64,000 bases of DNA from Culex pipiens pallens (GCF_016801865.2 NC_068939.1:116726040-116790039), one strand, 5' to 3'. Shown: positions 34,148 to 45,950, counted from the first letter of the stretch. Numbers and translations are program-made. Notes: generated from the sequence alone by a model not told the origin.

Positions 34148-34247
34148 NNNNNNNNNNNNNNNNNNNNNNNNNNNNNNNNNNNNNNNNNNNNNNNNNNNNN
34201 NNNNNNNNNNNNNNNNNNNNNNNNNNNNNNNNNNNNNNNNNNNNNNN
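34148..34247. other. Assembly gap (N)
   Basis: About 100 undetermined bases within the foldback element, immediately after the SINE insertion. A round-number gap usually means unknown true length, and palindromic sequence is a plausible cause. Confidence 0.97.
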
Positions 34248-34488
34248 GCTGAAACTTTTTTGGTGCCTTCGGTATGCCCAAAGAAGCCATTTTGCATCAT
34301 TTGTTTGTCCATATAATTTTCCATACATATTTGGCAGCTGTCCATACAAAAATGATATGTGAAAATTCAAAACTCTGTATCTTTTGATGGAATTTTCTGA
34401 TCGATTTGGTGTCTTCGGCAAAGTTGTAGGTATGGATATGGACTACACTGAAAAAAAAATGATACACGGTAAAACATTTTTTGTTCAT

Positions 34489-36259
34489 CACCTCCGTGTA
34501 CGCACGAGAGCAAGCAGCAGTCAAGTGCTCAGTGCTCCATCGTATTTCGGATTTTTTCGCCGTAGTTGATTGTGAATACCCGCGAGTTTGCTCCTGCAGC
34601 ATGCCAAAGGCCGGCCGTGGCCGTGGCAGTTCGAGTGCGGCCTCGAAAAACCCGCGAAGTTCGTCTACCGGCCGTGTGCAAAAAGGTAAACAAACCAACG
34701 CCGTGTCGGCCGCCATCGCGCAGGGGAGCGTGAGCGCAGATGGAATCGACAAAAAGTTACTACATCCCGGGTATGTTCCGAGATCACCAGTGCGAACCCG
34801 TTCCGGTACTTCCGGTGCCACGACCAGTGGCACATCAACATCCGCCAACATCCCCATCAGGAACGAGTTCCAGATGCTGAGCGACGACGAAGAAAATAAC
34901 AACACCGACGGTAGCAGCACTACCGACGACGACGACGACGATGATGGTCGTGCACGGAAAAAAGTGCCGACGTCAAAAAAGAACAATTCTCTGACGGAAC
35001 GAAGACCACCACCAATTTTTGTTTTGGACACGTTGGCGGACGATGTTGACGAGGTGCTGGAAGGCCTCGGATATTGTCTGAAAATCGGTAAGTCGGCAGT
35101 GCAAGTGATCACACTGAATAAAAAGAATTTCGACCTGGTGTTTGAAGAGTTGAAGCGTAGCAATTTCAACTTCTACACATTCAACCCCGAGAAGCCCCCT
35201 GTTAAGGTCGTCCTGCAGGGTTACCAAGACCGTCCGATCGCCGACCTGAAGCGACACCTATCGAACGCCGGAATAAAGCCACGGGAGATAAAAGTGCTCT
35301 CGCGAAAGACAACAGTCACGGGTACGCATACCCTGTACCTGTTGTACTTCGACCGCGGCACCGTCAAGATCCAAGACCTGCGGCGGACTAAGACGTTGGA
35401 CGGTTTTTGGGTAAACTGGCGGTTTTACACCAAGAACCCGACGGACGTAGCGCAATGCCACCGTTGCCAGAAATTCGGCCACGGCTCGCGGAACTGCAAC
35501 CTCCGGCCCCGCTGCGTGAAGTGCGGTGAGTCACACCTCTCGGAGGCGTGCGCACTGCCACGAAAGGCGGACTTGGGGGACAAGGCAGAACAAACCAAGC
35601 CACGCGTAAAGTGCGCGAACTGTGACGGCAACCATACCGGCAATTACCGCGGATGCGTCGCGCGCAAGGCCTACCTTGAGGAGCAGGAAAAGAGGAAGAA
35701 GAAAGCAGCAGCGTCCCACTATCCTCAGCGAAGTACGAGCGCAGCCGTTCCTGCAGCTGGACAGCGTACGGTTCCAGCGGACAACCCAGCGATCCCTCCT
35801 GGATGGGGGCGTTCGTTCGCCAGCGTGGTCGCTGCCGGTAGCGGCGATGCGGCCCAGCAAGAAGTCACCGGGGAAGATCTCTTCACCCTGCCGGAGTTCT
35901 TTGCTCTCGCGGGGGAGATGATGACACGGTTTCGGAGCTGCCGGAACAAGGCGGAACAATTCCTGGCCCTTGGGGAACTGATGATCAAACACATCTACAA
36001 AGGATAAATAACCTGTGATCTAGATATAAGCTTTCTCTTCCTCTATCCCCTTTCCTTTGCAATTTCTGTAAGTTTTTTTTTTGAATTTTTCTTACTCTTG
36101 CTAGTGCCTTAGTTAAAGAAATAATTGTTCCAAAATGGATTAAGATGCAACACACAGCTGAAAGGAACTCCAAAACTCTGTTATGCACTTCAAAATAACT
36201 CATTGTATCTTGATTATTCACCAATAAAACCGAATTGAAAATTGAAAATTGAAATTGAA
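34489..36259 (+). mobile_element. Gag-only Jockey-clade retroposon with target duplication
   Basis: Flanked by ATTTTTTGTTCAT at 34,476-34,488 and 36,260-36,272. The opposite arm of the surrounding foldback (about 37,545-37,580) shows the uninterrupted site. It has a 5' UTR of about 110 bases, one intact ORF, a 3' UTR of about 250 bases with AATAAA near 36,222, and a tail of GAAAATT-like repeats. No ORF2 and no sign that one was deleted: the stop codon is followed directly by UTR. If the duplication is shorter, the element starts TCATCA, like the full-length Jockey at 6,153. Confidence 0.85.
34601..36007 (+). CDS. Jockey-type ORF1 (Gag) of a Gag-only element
   Basis: A 468-residue protein from the ATG at 34,601. 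Upstream in-frame codons extend into the target duplication and are not used. The N-terminus is basic and Ser/Gly-rich, with an acidic Asp run near residue 113. An RNA-recognition-like region spans about 135-280. Three zinc knuckles follow: CHRCQKFGHGSRNC at about 286-299, CVKCGESHLSEAC at about 305-317 and CANCDGNHTGNYRGC at about 338-352. A Lys-rich linker and a C-terminal helix-like segment close the protein. It is similar in plan to the Gag at 6,201 but clearly diverged. The intact frame without ORF2 suggests selection or a very recent origin. Confidence 0.9.
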   Translation: MPKAGRGRGSSSAASKNPRSSSTGRVQKGKQTNAVSAAIAQGSVSADGIDKKLLHPGYVPRSPVRTRSGTSGATTSGTSTSANIPIRNEFQMLSDDEENNNTDGSSTTDDDDDDDGRARKKVPTSKKNNSLTERRPPPIFVLDTLADDVDEVLEGLGYCLKIGKSAVQVITLNKKNFDLVFEELKRSNFNFYTFNPEKPPVKVVLQGYQDRPIADLKRHLSNAGIKPREIKVLSRKTTVTGTHTLYLLYFDRGTVKIQDLRRTKTLDGFWVNWRFYTKNPTDVAQCHRCQKFGHGSRNCNLRPRCVKCGESHLSEACALPRKADLGDKAEQTKPRVKCANCDGNHTGNYRGCVARKAYLEEQEKRKKKAAASHYPQRSTSAAVPAAGQRTVPADNPAIPPGWGRSFASVVAAGSGDAAQQEVTGEDLFTLPEFFALAGEMMTRFRSCRNKAEQFLALGELMIKHIYKG

Positions 36260-36279
36260 ATTTTTTGTTCATTTTTAAT

Positions 36280-37560
36280 TTCACTTTTTGTCACTAAAAC
36301 TTGATTTGCAAAAAAACTCTTTTTTTTATTTTTTTTATTTTTTGATATGTTTTAGAGGACATAAAATGCCAAATTTTCAAAAAATCTTTGACCGAGTTAT
36401 GATTTTTTGAATCAATACAGATTTTTTTCAAAAAATCGAAATATTGGTCGCAAAAATTTTTCAACTTCATTTTTCGATGTAAAATGGAATTTGCAATGAA
36501 AAAGCACTTAAGTGAATTTTTGATAAAGTGCACCGTTTTCAAGTTATAGCCATTTTTAGGTAACTTTTTTGAAAATAATTGCAGTTTTTCATTTTTTTAA
36601 ATTGGTGCCCATGTTTGCCCACCTTTGAAATAAAATATTTTTGAAAAGCTGAGAAAATTCTCTATATTTTGCTTTATCGAACTTTGTTGATGCGACCCAT
36701 AGTTGCTGAGATATTGCTATGCAAAGGCTAAAAAACAGGAAAATTGATGTTTTCTAAGTCTCACCCAAACAACCCACCATTTTCTAATGTCGATATCTCA
36801 GCAACTATAGGTCCGATTTACAATGTTAAAACATGAAACATTCGTAAAATTTTCCGATCTTTGCGAAAAAAATATTTTCAAAAATTTAAAATCAACACTA
36901 ACATTTCAATCGGGCCAAACATTCAATATTACGCCCATTTGAAATGTTAGTGTTGATTTAAATTTTTTGAAAATATTTTTTTCGAAAAGACCGGAAAATT
37001 TTACGATTGTTTCATTTTTTAATATTGTAAATCGGACCTATAGTTGCTGAGATATCGACATTAGAAAATGTTGGGTTGTTTGGGTGAGACATAGAAAACA
37101 TCAATTTTCCTGTTTTTTAGCCTTTGCATAGCAATATCTCAGCAACTATGGGTCGCATCAACAAAGTTCAATAAAGCAAAATATAGAGAATTTTCTCAGC
37201 TTTTCAAAAATATTTTTATCATAGGTGGGCAAACATGGGCACTAATTATAAAAAATGAAAAACTGCGACTATTTTCAAAAAAGTTTTTTCAAAAAAGTTT
37301 TTTTGATTGCAAATTCGATTTTACACCGAAAAATGAAGTTGAAAAATTTTTGCGACCGATATTTCGATTTTTTTTTTAGAATCAGTATTGATTCAAAAAA
37401 TCATAACTCGGTCAAAGATTTTTTGCCCATTCTGGAAATTTCTGAAAAGTTGGCATTTTATGTCCTCTAAAAAATATCAAAAAATAAAAAAAAATTAAAA
37501 ATAGTGTTTTTTTGCAAATCAAGTTTTAGTGACAAAAAGTTACATAAAAAATCACCAAAA
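36280..37560. repeat. Palindrome with about 620-bp arms
   Basis: The inner part of the foldback element: TTTTGTCACTAAAACTTGA at 36,285 is mirrored by TCAAGTTTTAGTGACAAAA at about 37,520, with the axis near 36,928. Small frames here are non-coding. Confidence 0.85.
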
Positions 37561-38190
37561 TTTTTTTTACCGTGTATCATTTTTTTCAGTGTAGTCCATA
37601 TCCATACCTACAACTTTGTCGAAGACACCAACTCGATCAAAAAATTCCTTCAAAAGATACAGATTTTTGAATTTTCACATATCATTTTTGTATGAACAGC
37701 TGCCAAATTTGTATGGAAAATTATATGAACAAACTAATGATGCAGAATGGCTTCTTTGGGCATACCGAAGGCACCAAAAAAGTTTCAGCCGGATTAAAAA
37801 ATACAAAAATTAAAATTAAAGAAAAAAGACCGATTCCGTAGAGAACTGCTCATAGGTCATTGATAAAAATTTAAAGTTATCGCAGTTTTAGTGAAAAAAA
37901 GTTGATTTTTTGGCAAGAAGTTGTTATTTTTCGAAAAAAGTGGTTTTTGCGAAAATCGACGAAAATGGCAATTTTTCAGACCACTCTAACACGACGTACG
38001 TCACCCTAATGGCCAAACAAAAAAAAATGGGGTCTAATTATTTCGGCCAAGGAACCCCCAGAAAAAAATTGAGCCCGATCCGATCACTTTTGTTTTTTTC
38101 CATTCTGTTTTTGTGGGGAATTGCTGATATAAATATTAACTGTTTTTTTTTCCGAGTACCTAAATCTGTAATAAGTCAGCAGAGAATATA

Positions 38191-39724
38191 AATGGTTTTA
38201 TTTTCAATTGTAGCAGATTTTCAGATAATTTTTAATTTTTTCATCAAGTGATTTGATCAAATCTATAATTTCGGCAATAAAACTATTGTTTCACAGTTCC
38301 TTCATATCAAAAAGTTGAATTATGGAAGATTGAAAATTTGGTTGGTTGAATATTACCTCTATTTGCGTAATTTTACCTACAAAATGTGTCAAAAATAAGA
38401 TTTATTGATTTTCTGTCCCTGTCAAGTGCGTATACATAAGGCTTTCTAGGCCCAGCGAAAAAAAATAACCCAAAAATAACATACTCCTTGACACAGAGAG
38501 ATAGCAAATAAGGCTTTCTGTGCCCAGTGAAAAAAATATAATTAAACCCAAAAACGACGAACTTCTCGTCACAGTGTCCTGATACAAACAATGATCGAGC
38601 TGTAGCTGTCACAGCCCTGCGAAGTATGTAGGCTGACATATCGGGCGGTCAGTCATAAAAACCAGCTAGAAGTCGCCTGACAAAACACTTTTGATTGAAA
38701 GAGATAGGAGATATGATGCAAACAATCTCCTAGCAGCCACGTAAACATGCTCTGAATGTGTTGGTAAATTTTTGACTAAAAAGCCTTATACTGTTGATCA
38801 CAAAATCATCAAAACCATAAAAACCAAAAGTAATTAATTGATAAAATCTCTGCCATACCTATAAAAAAGCTAATCAATTTTAATATTTTCCTATGGGAGC
38901 ATTCTTTTATAACGTAACGCAAAAACCTGTGTGTGTGGTGGGATGTTGATCAAAAAAATTTGCAGTGGATTATCTCGGCTCCGTCTTGGTCTCATTCGAT
39001 CCGTCTTGGGGTCCCATAAGTCGCTATTGAAAATTATAAAGTTTAGTTAGGTACTTCAAAAGTTATTCTAAAATACGATTTTAACAAAAGTTCGGAAGAT
39101 TGTAAAAAGGTGGTCCTGTCATGTTATGCATTTTTAAAAAGGTATTCAAAATACCTTTCCAACGAGTTCAAAAGATGCATATTATTAATGAACTTTTTAG
39201 AGGTCGAATCTGTCGTTGGATAGGTAATCAAAAGATCTTTTCAACGAGTTCAAAAGATTGAAGATTAGACAAAGCTATCAAAAGTTAAAAAGGACATAAG
39301 TGCCCTGAATTATAAAGATCTGACTACCCAATCTGATGGAATAAATAATGAATCAAGTTGATCAAGTTGAATTGAGGAAGGCACAAACCGCCTAAAAAAC
39401 GTTTTTGTTTAAAAAAAAATTATATGAAACGTAAAAAAATACAATCAATCGGTACATCAACCGAAAGATAACAAGACAGGCTTTCACGCAGAAAAATAAG
39501 GCATATTTGAATCATCAAAAAGTTTTGTTGATTTGGCAACGCAATTTTTTGTTGATTATATTCAACAAAAAAATTGTTGATTCAAACTTCGTACAGGCTG
39601 ATTCTATAAAACATTTTTCAGCGTGTTCACATGAATTCTTTATGTTATATTATCGATTTTCTACGATTTTTTGAACATTGGCCAATCTGTGAACCGTTCC
39701 AAATATGTGGGATGACTGTATTGT
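38191..39724. other. Loop sequence with a short tandem repeat, no gene
   Basis: A 70-80-bp unit is repeated twice at 38,400-38,600 (landmark AAGGCTTTCT...GCCCAG). The rest is AT-rich with short phrases such as TTTCCAACGAGTTCAAAAGA near 39,154 repeated with variation near 39,238. No coding or RNA gene seen. Confidence 0.45.
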
Positions 39725-39761
39725 AGCTCTTTTTACCCCGGTTAATGGTGTTCTACTTGGC

Positions 39762-39983
39762 TCAAAGTTCCATATCTGCACCCATAAAAACAATCAACTC
39801 CTTCTCGAAAAGTCCATCCAGTTTTTCCAAATCAAACTCCGTCAGCCCTTTAAACACGTGCAGCAGCGCGTCAGTTGACCAGTTTCGCGGGTTTTTTTCG
39901 CATGCTCCTTCAACCGTCAAAACGCCGGGCCCTGCTTGGTGTGTTGGTGGCAGAAACCGGGTTTGGCCGTCGTTCACGCACAC
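39762..39983 (-). CDS. Small conserved frame in right arm, unknown function
   Basis: An open frame of 73 codons on the minus strand. Its last 40 residues (NWSTDALLHVFKGL to FMGADMEL) are shared with the left arm with only three changes, and both copies stop at the same place. Upstream residues differ because of indels, so the true start, or an upstream splice acceptor, is unknown. The peptide is acidic with regularly spaced Leu/Phe (FDLEKLDGLFEKEL), consistent with an amphipathic helix. No family recognised. It may be the last exon of a protein carried by the palindrome, or a relic. Confidence 0.35.
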   Translation of the reverse strand: MCVNDGQTRFLPPTHQAGPGVLTVEGACEKNPRNWSTDALLHVFKGLTEFDLEKLDGLFEKELIVFMGADMEL

Positions 39984-40895
39984 ACTCTACCGGGAGGAAC
40001 GCGTGTGTTGGTGCGCAACTGCCAGTCTGCCGGGTGCACAGGGTGACGCAAAAGGGGGTCGATCGATTGATTGTTTGAAAAATTTTGGACGAAAATTTGG
40101 TTTTAGTTTGATTTTTTGCTCTGGATGCTTCGGAAATTGTTTGTGAAACTGTAGACGTTGGTGTTTGAGAGAGATTAATATGGTTTGTCTGATTAAATAA
40201 CTCATGTTTCAAGAGAAAACTTTGCTAAACACCATGAGATTCTTCAAAAGCCTTCCATAAACGCCATTTATTTCGGCTAATGCTTTACAAGGACAGACAT
40301 GTGAATCAATATCGTTGGTCAGACATACTTTCCGAAGCTGTTTTCAAAGTTCAACTTGAAAAATTCTGTTTAAATCATGAAAAATCATGTCAAATTCGCC
40401 CAAAATCTTCACCACTTGGAAGGTAATCAATTTCTTCGCTGTTGTTTTCCTTACTTCTACCGAGAAAGTTGCTGCCCGGTGGCACCAACATCAGCATGCG
40501 TTAGCTGCCTGGCACAGGCAAACGCACCAAAGGCAAAAACAACTACCGACAGCGCGACGGGGCGACGTACGTCGGTTACCTGCCGGCAGTACAAAAGCGC
40601 CCTGTGAGCATACGTCAGCATCATTCGTTTCTCAGCAATCGTACAGTGAACACACAGTGTGAGAGCAGCAGCCCTCGTGGTTTGCTTGCTCTCTCTCACT
40701 CTCTCATCCAGCAGTCAGTGGTGAATCATGGCTAAATCTGTGAAAAGTGAAGATTGAAGCTGTACAGAGCGTTCAAATTTTTAATCAATAGTGCTGAAAA
40801 GTGCATCGGATGGTGTTGAATCAAAAGTATTCAGTGAATTGGTCCTGAAAGCCCTAAAAAGGTGGCAAAAGTGATTTTTCAACCGAGACCACGCC

Positions 40896-41192
40896 ATGGT
40901 CAATGGTGGATCCAAAATGGCGGAGCTCTGGGATTACGCCCCTCATCCGGTGCAGAAACGAATGTTCTCGATTATGTAAGGAAGATTCGAAGCAATACTT
41001 CTAACAATAATCGATGTGCTTTTTTGAAGCTGACAAAATGGTAAGTTTTATCAAATGCAAGTTTTTACAGAAAAAAACTGGATGCATTTTAAAAGCAAAT
41101 TATTGATTGCATGTTGTTTCTCTTGTTACAGATTAGTTATCTACATCAAGTCTAACAAAAAAGATGCCAAGTGTCGGTGGAAACGATTCTAA
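40896..41192 (+). CDS. Candidate two-exon micro-gene
   Basis: Exon 1 (40,896-40,975) starts with an ATG and encodes 26 residues including MAELWDYAPHPVQKRM. It runs into a donor GTAAGG. An acceptor with a pyrimidine tract (TGTTTCTCTTGTTACAG) ends at 41,131. Splicing gives a 46-residue peptide with a hydrophobic stretch FSIILVIYI and a basic tail, stopping at 41,190-41,192. The upstream region (40,600-40,890) is CpG-containing and promoter-like. The left-arm copy has lost the donor. The splice model is inferred from sequence only, and conservation at the protein level is not demonstrated. Confidence 0.25.
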
Positions 41193-41399
41193 ACGTCTTA
41201 CGGAGAGCAATCTTTGGGATAATCGTGTATCATCAAGAAATTGATCAACGTGGCCGGGACGTTCCGGCAATTTCCAAGATGGCGTCGAACGGTAAAAAGT
41301 GCTAGGTTATGTCTTGCCAACCGGCTACCAAGCCGCATGCGCTTGGTCATGCTCTAACGTCTCGAGGTGCCTAACCTCAATTCATCCGATACCATCGCA

Positions 41400-44300
41400 G
41401 TGTGATTTCTTTCAAATTCTATTTCAATTTTTTTGCGAAAAGAGTCTTTATCGACACTGCTAGATCTTGTTAAGTTCTATTTCTATTATTTTGCAAAAGT
41501 CTAAGAAAGCAACGCACTCAAATTTCTCTATATATTTCTATTTACAATTCAATCAGACTTAAAACCAATCACTAGAGTTTCTCTATATATTTCTATTTAC
41601 AATTCGTTGGGAAGTGTAGAGTTGATATGCAAATAATATTGATCGCCACTGTAGTTTCTCAATATTTTCTATTTCCTATTCGTTCAGAACTTGAATCAAC
41701 CACTGAGATTTCTCAATATTTTCTATTTCCTATTCGTTCAGAAACAAAAACCAACCACTGAGATTTCTCAATATTTTCTATTTCCTATTCGTATCAAATT
41801 GAAATTCATATCATCCATTGTAATTTCTCAATATTTTCTATTTCCTATTCGTATCAGACAACATAACCAACCACTGAAGTTTCTCAATATTTTCTATTTC
41901 CTATTCGTATCAGACAACTAGACCCAACCAAACTGCAATTTCTTTCAAATTCTATTTCAATTTTATTGCGTCTTTGTCTCAAACAAAAAAAGTCTTACAA
42001 ACAACACAAAACTGTTCACTCTTTGACAGTCACACGCAATTGCGAAAAAAAAGTCTAACAAAAAACCATGTCCTACAAACTAGTCTAAAAAAAAACAACA
42101 ACACAAAACTGTTCACTCTTTGACAGTCACACGCAATTGCGAAAACAAACAAACAATCGAGATTCCATCTTAAAACCTTCTACCAAGAAGTCGTCATCAT
42201 ATGACCAAAGGTCGCATGAGTGCGTAGAGTAGAGTTTCAAAACCACTATAATTTCTTTCAAATTCTATTTCAATTTTTTTGAGAATTTTTTGACAAACGA
42301 ATGTTGTCATTGCGTGATATTATCACTACGGAATATTATTTTTGAGCTTTTTTGACTAACGAATGTTGTCATTGCGTGATATTATCACTACGGAATATTA
42401 TTTTTGAGCTTCTTTGACTAACGAGTGTTGTCATTGCGTGATATTATCACTACGGAATATTATTTTTGAGATTCTTTGACTAACGAATGTTGTCATTGCG
42501 TGATATTATCACTACGGAATATTATTTTTGAGCTTTTTTGACTAACGAGTGTTGTCATTGCGTGATATTATCACTACGGAATATTATTTTTGAGATTCTT
42601 TGACTAACGAGTGTTGTCATTGCGTGATATTATCACTACGGAATATTATTTTTGAGCTTTTTTGACTAACGAGTGTTGTCATTGCGTGATATTATCACTA
42701 CGGAATATTATTTTTGAGATTCTTTGACTAACGAGTGTTGTCATTGCGTGATATTATCACTACGGAATATTATTTTTGAGATTCTTTGACTAACGAATGT
42801 TGTCATTGCGTGATATTATCACTACGGAATATTATTTTTGAGCTTTTTTGACTAACGAATGTTGTCATTGCGTGATATTATCACTACGGAATATTATTTT
42901 TGAGATTCTTTGACTAACGAGTGTTGTCATTGCGTGATATTATCACTACGGAATATTATTTTTGAGCTTTTTTGACTAACGAATGTTGTCATTGCGTGAT
43001 ATTATCACTACGGAATATTATTTTTGAGCTTCTTTGACTAACGAGTGTTGTCATTGCGTGATATTATCACTACGGAATATTATTTTTGAGATTCTTTGAC
43101 TAACGAATGTTGTCATTGCGTGATATTATCACTACGGAATATTATTTTTGAGCTTTTTTGACTAACGAGTGTTGTCATTGCGTGATATTATCACTACGGA
43201 ATATTATTTTTGAGATTCTTTGACTAACGAGTGTTGTCATTGCGTGATATTATCACTACGGAATATTATTTTTGAGCTTTTTTGACTAACGAGTGTTGTC
43301 ATTGCGTGATATTATCACTACGGAATATTATTTTTCAGACTTCTTGACTAACGAGTGTTGTCATTGCGTGATATTATCACTACGGAATATTATTTTTGAG
43401 ATTCTTTGACTAACGAATGTTGTCATTGCGTGATATTATCACTACGGAATATTATTTTTACAAAAAATGATTTTGGACATTTTTCTCTTAAAGTCGTCAT
43501 CATATGACCAAAGGTCGCATGAGTGCGAAAACAAAAATGTTAAAGTTTTTTTCAAAGAATTCGTCATCATATGACCAAAGGTCGCATGAGTGCGATAAAA
43601 CAAACTTTTTCAAGATACAACACGGTAAATTCTTTTTAAGTTCTATTTCTATTATTTTTGCGAAATAATAGCAAACAAAAATCAAAGGTTCTTCATTGGA
43701 AGTCGTCATCATATGACCAAAGGTCGCATGAGTGCGAAAATATAACTAAATATTCAATCTAAGAATTCGTCATCATATGACCAAAGGTCGCATGAGTGCG
43801 ATAAAAAAACTTGTTCGAGACACAACACTGTAAATTCTTTTTAAGTTCTATTTCTATTATTTTTGCGAAACAATAGTAAACAAAATTCAAAGATTCTTCA
43901 TTGGAAGTCGTCATCATATGACCAAAGGTCGCATGAGTGCGAAAATATCAATTGATTCTTTTAAGAATTCGTCATCATATGACCAAAGGTCGCATGAGTG
44001 CGAGAATAACTTAAAGATACAACACTGTAATTTCTTTTTAAGTTCTATTTCTATTATTTTTACGAAATAATAGTGAACAAAAATTACAAAAATTCTCACT
44101 AGAAGTCGTCATCATATGACCAAAGGTCGCATGAGTGCGAGAAACAAATCAAAAGATACAATACTGTAATTTCTTTTTAAGTTCTATTTCTATTATTTTT
44201 GCGAAATGATAGTATACCAAAGATTAAAGATCCTTCGCAAGAAGTCGTCATCATATGACCAAAGGTCGCATGAGTGCGAAAATATAACTAAATATTCAAT

Positions 44301-45950
44301 CTAAGAATTCGTCATCATATGACCAAAGGTCGCATGAGTGCGATAAAAAAAACTTGTTCAAGATACAACACTGTAAATTCTTTTTAAGTTCTATTTCTAT
44401 TATTTTTGCGAAATAATAGCAATCAAAAATCAAAAGTTCTTCATTGGAAGTCGTCATCATATGACCAAAGGTCGCATGAGTGCGAAAATATAAATTATTC
44501 GCGTCATGTGTTGAACTGTTGTCAACTGCGACGATTTCGTCTGCGCTAAACTAAGTTGTTTGCTAGCTGAAATGATTTGTTACAAGAGACTTGTGAGAAT
44601 GAAGTCAGGATATTACATTTCTAAGAATTCGTCATCATATGACCAAAGGTCGCATGAGTGCGAAAAACGAACAGAAGATGTAACACTGTAATTTCTTTTT
44701 AAGTTCTATTTCTATTATTTTTAAGAAATAATAGCCAACAAAAACTAAAGATTCTTCATTGGAAGTCGTCATCATATGACCAAAGGTCGCATGAGTGCGA
44801 AAAACATACCATCCATTATGATTTCTCAATATTTTCTATTTCCTATTCGTTGCGAAAACCGACAGACCAACCCACTGTCATTTCTTTCAAATTCTATTTC
44901 AATTTTTTTGCTTGTCCAATAACGTGCAAATTTTCCGCACTGCTGTTTTGTACATAATTTTTTTTTCCGGAATGTGTTAGTTCACTTTATTTTATTTTTT
45001 TGTTTTTCACTGCACTGTTTGTGTTTTTTTAATAAATTCTTCTAAGAATTCGTCATCATATGACCAAAGGTCGCATGAGTGCGAAAAACGAACAGAAGAT
45101 GTAACACTGTAATTTCTTTTTAAGTTCTATTTCTATTATTTTTACGAAATAATAGCCAACAAAAACTAAAGATTCTTCATTGGAAGTCGTCATCATATGA
45201 CCAAAGGTCGCATGAGTGCGAAAAACATACCATCCATTATGATTTCTCAATATTTTCTATTTCCTATTCGTTGCGAAAACCGATAAATCAACCTACTGTA
45301 ATTTCTTTCAAATTCTATTTCAATTTTTTTGCGTCTTGTTATTATGGTCCCTACGACTTGCAACCCACTTTTAAATCTACGATTCGGGTTGAGCTCTGTA
45401 ATAGACGAACAAAAGCAAACCCACTGTAATTTCACAATATTACAATATGCATTACAAATTTAAGAAAAGACCAATCAACCTTCTGTAATTTCACAATATT
45501 ACAATATGCATTACAAATTTAAGACTTTATGAAAACCAACCGACTGTAGTTTCACAATATTACAATATGCATTACAATTTACGTTGTAGCCTTGATCACT
45601 TTCAAGGGTCTTAGATTTTCGAACCATAGGCTGTCATCCGAAGTAGATCGGTGTCCTCAAGCCTCAACTCACTGTGATTTCACAATATTACAATATGCAT
45701 TACAAATTTATGTTAATTATGTCATTTATGTTGTCTGATTCTAATGAATGGGAACAAATGTCACACTAGATCCGTGATATTATCACTACGGAATATTATT
45801 TTTGCGAAATTTTGACTAACGAACGTTGTCATTGCGTGATATTATCACTACGGAATATTATTTTTACGTTGTCTCTAAGTCTACAAAACCACACCACGAA
45901 CCACTGTAGTTTCTTTCAAATTCTATTTCAATTTTTTGCGAACAAAAAAA
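41400..45950 (-). repeat. Modular short-box repeat block, right arm
   Basis: Mirror image of 22,130-27,060 with the same box types in reverse order. Fifteen copies of the 34-bp box D lie at about 42,191, 43,493, 43,560, 43,702, 43,768, 43,908, 43,968, 44,106, 44,245, 44,309, 44,450, 44,630, 44,767, 45,051 and 45,188. A unique spacer of about 120 bp at 44,494-44,620 has no partner in the left arm that I could find. Confidence 0.85.
42288..43460 (-). repeat. Tandem array, about 19 copies of the 62-bp unit
   Basis: Reverse-complement counterpart of the array at 24,866-26,168, with two fewer copies. Most unit-to-unit differences lie in ACGAATG/ACGAGTG and in the joint (GAGCTTTT, GAGATTCT). Two isolated copies lie at about 45,785 and 45,845, matching those at 22,208 and 22,268. 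Confidence 0.9.

Larger units (their letters stand above)
33480..38190. mobile_element. Foldback element with nested insertions and an assembly gap
   Basis: Arms are inverted around about 36,928: 34,248-34,476 plus 36,273-36,900 pair with 36,955-37,560 and 37,560-37,800. The symmetry axis carries AACATTTCAATCGGGCC and its near complement. Two retroposons are nested in it (33,576-34,126 and 34,489-36,259). Related fragments at 28,736 and 30,980 show that the family is dispersed. No transposase found. Confidence 0.75.

Noticed and set aside
34013..34421. Open frames crossing the N run on both strands
   Set aside because: The translation consists of undefined residues from the assembly gap.
34297..35169. 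290-codon minus-strand frame
   Set aside because: Antisense shadow of the Gag ORF at 34,601-36,007. Low-complexity Ser-rich sequence arises from its codons.
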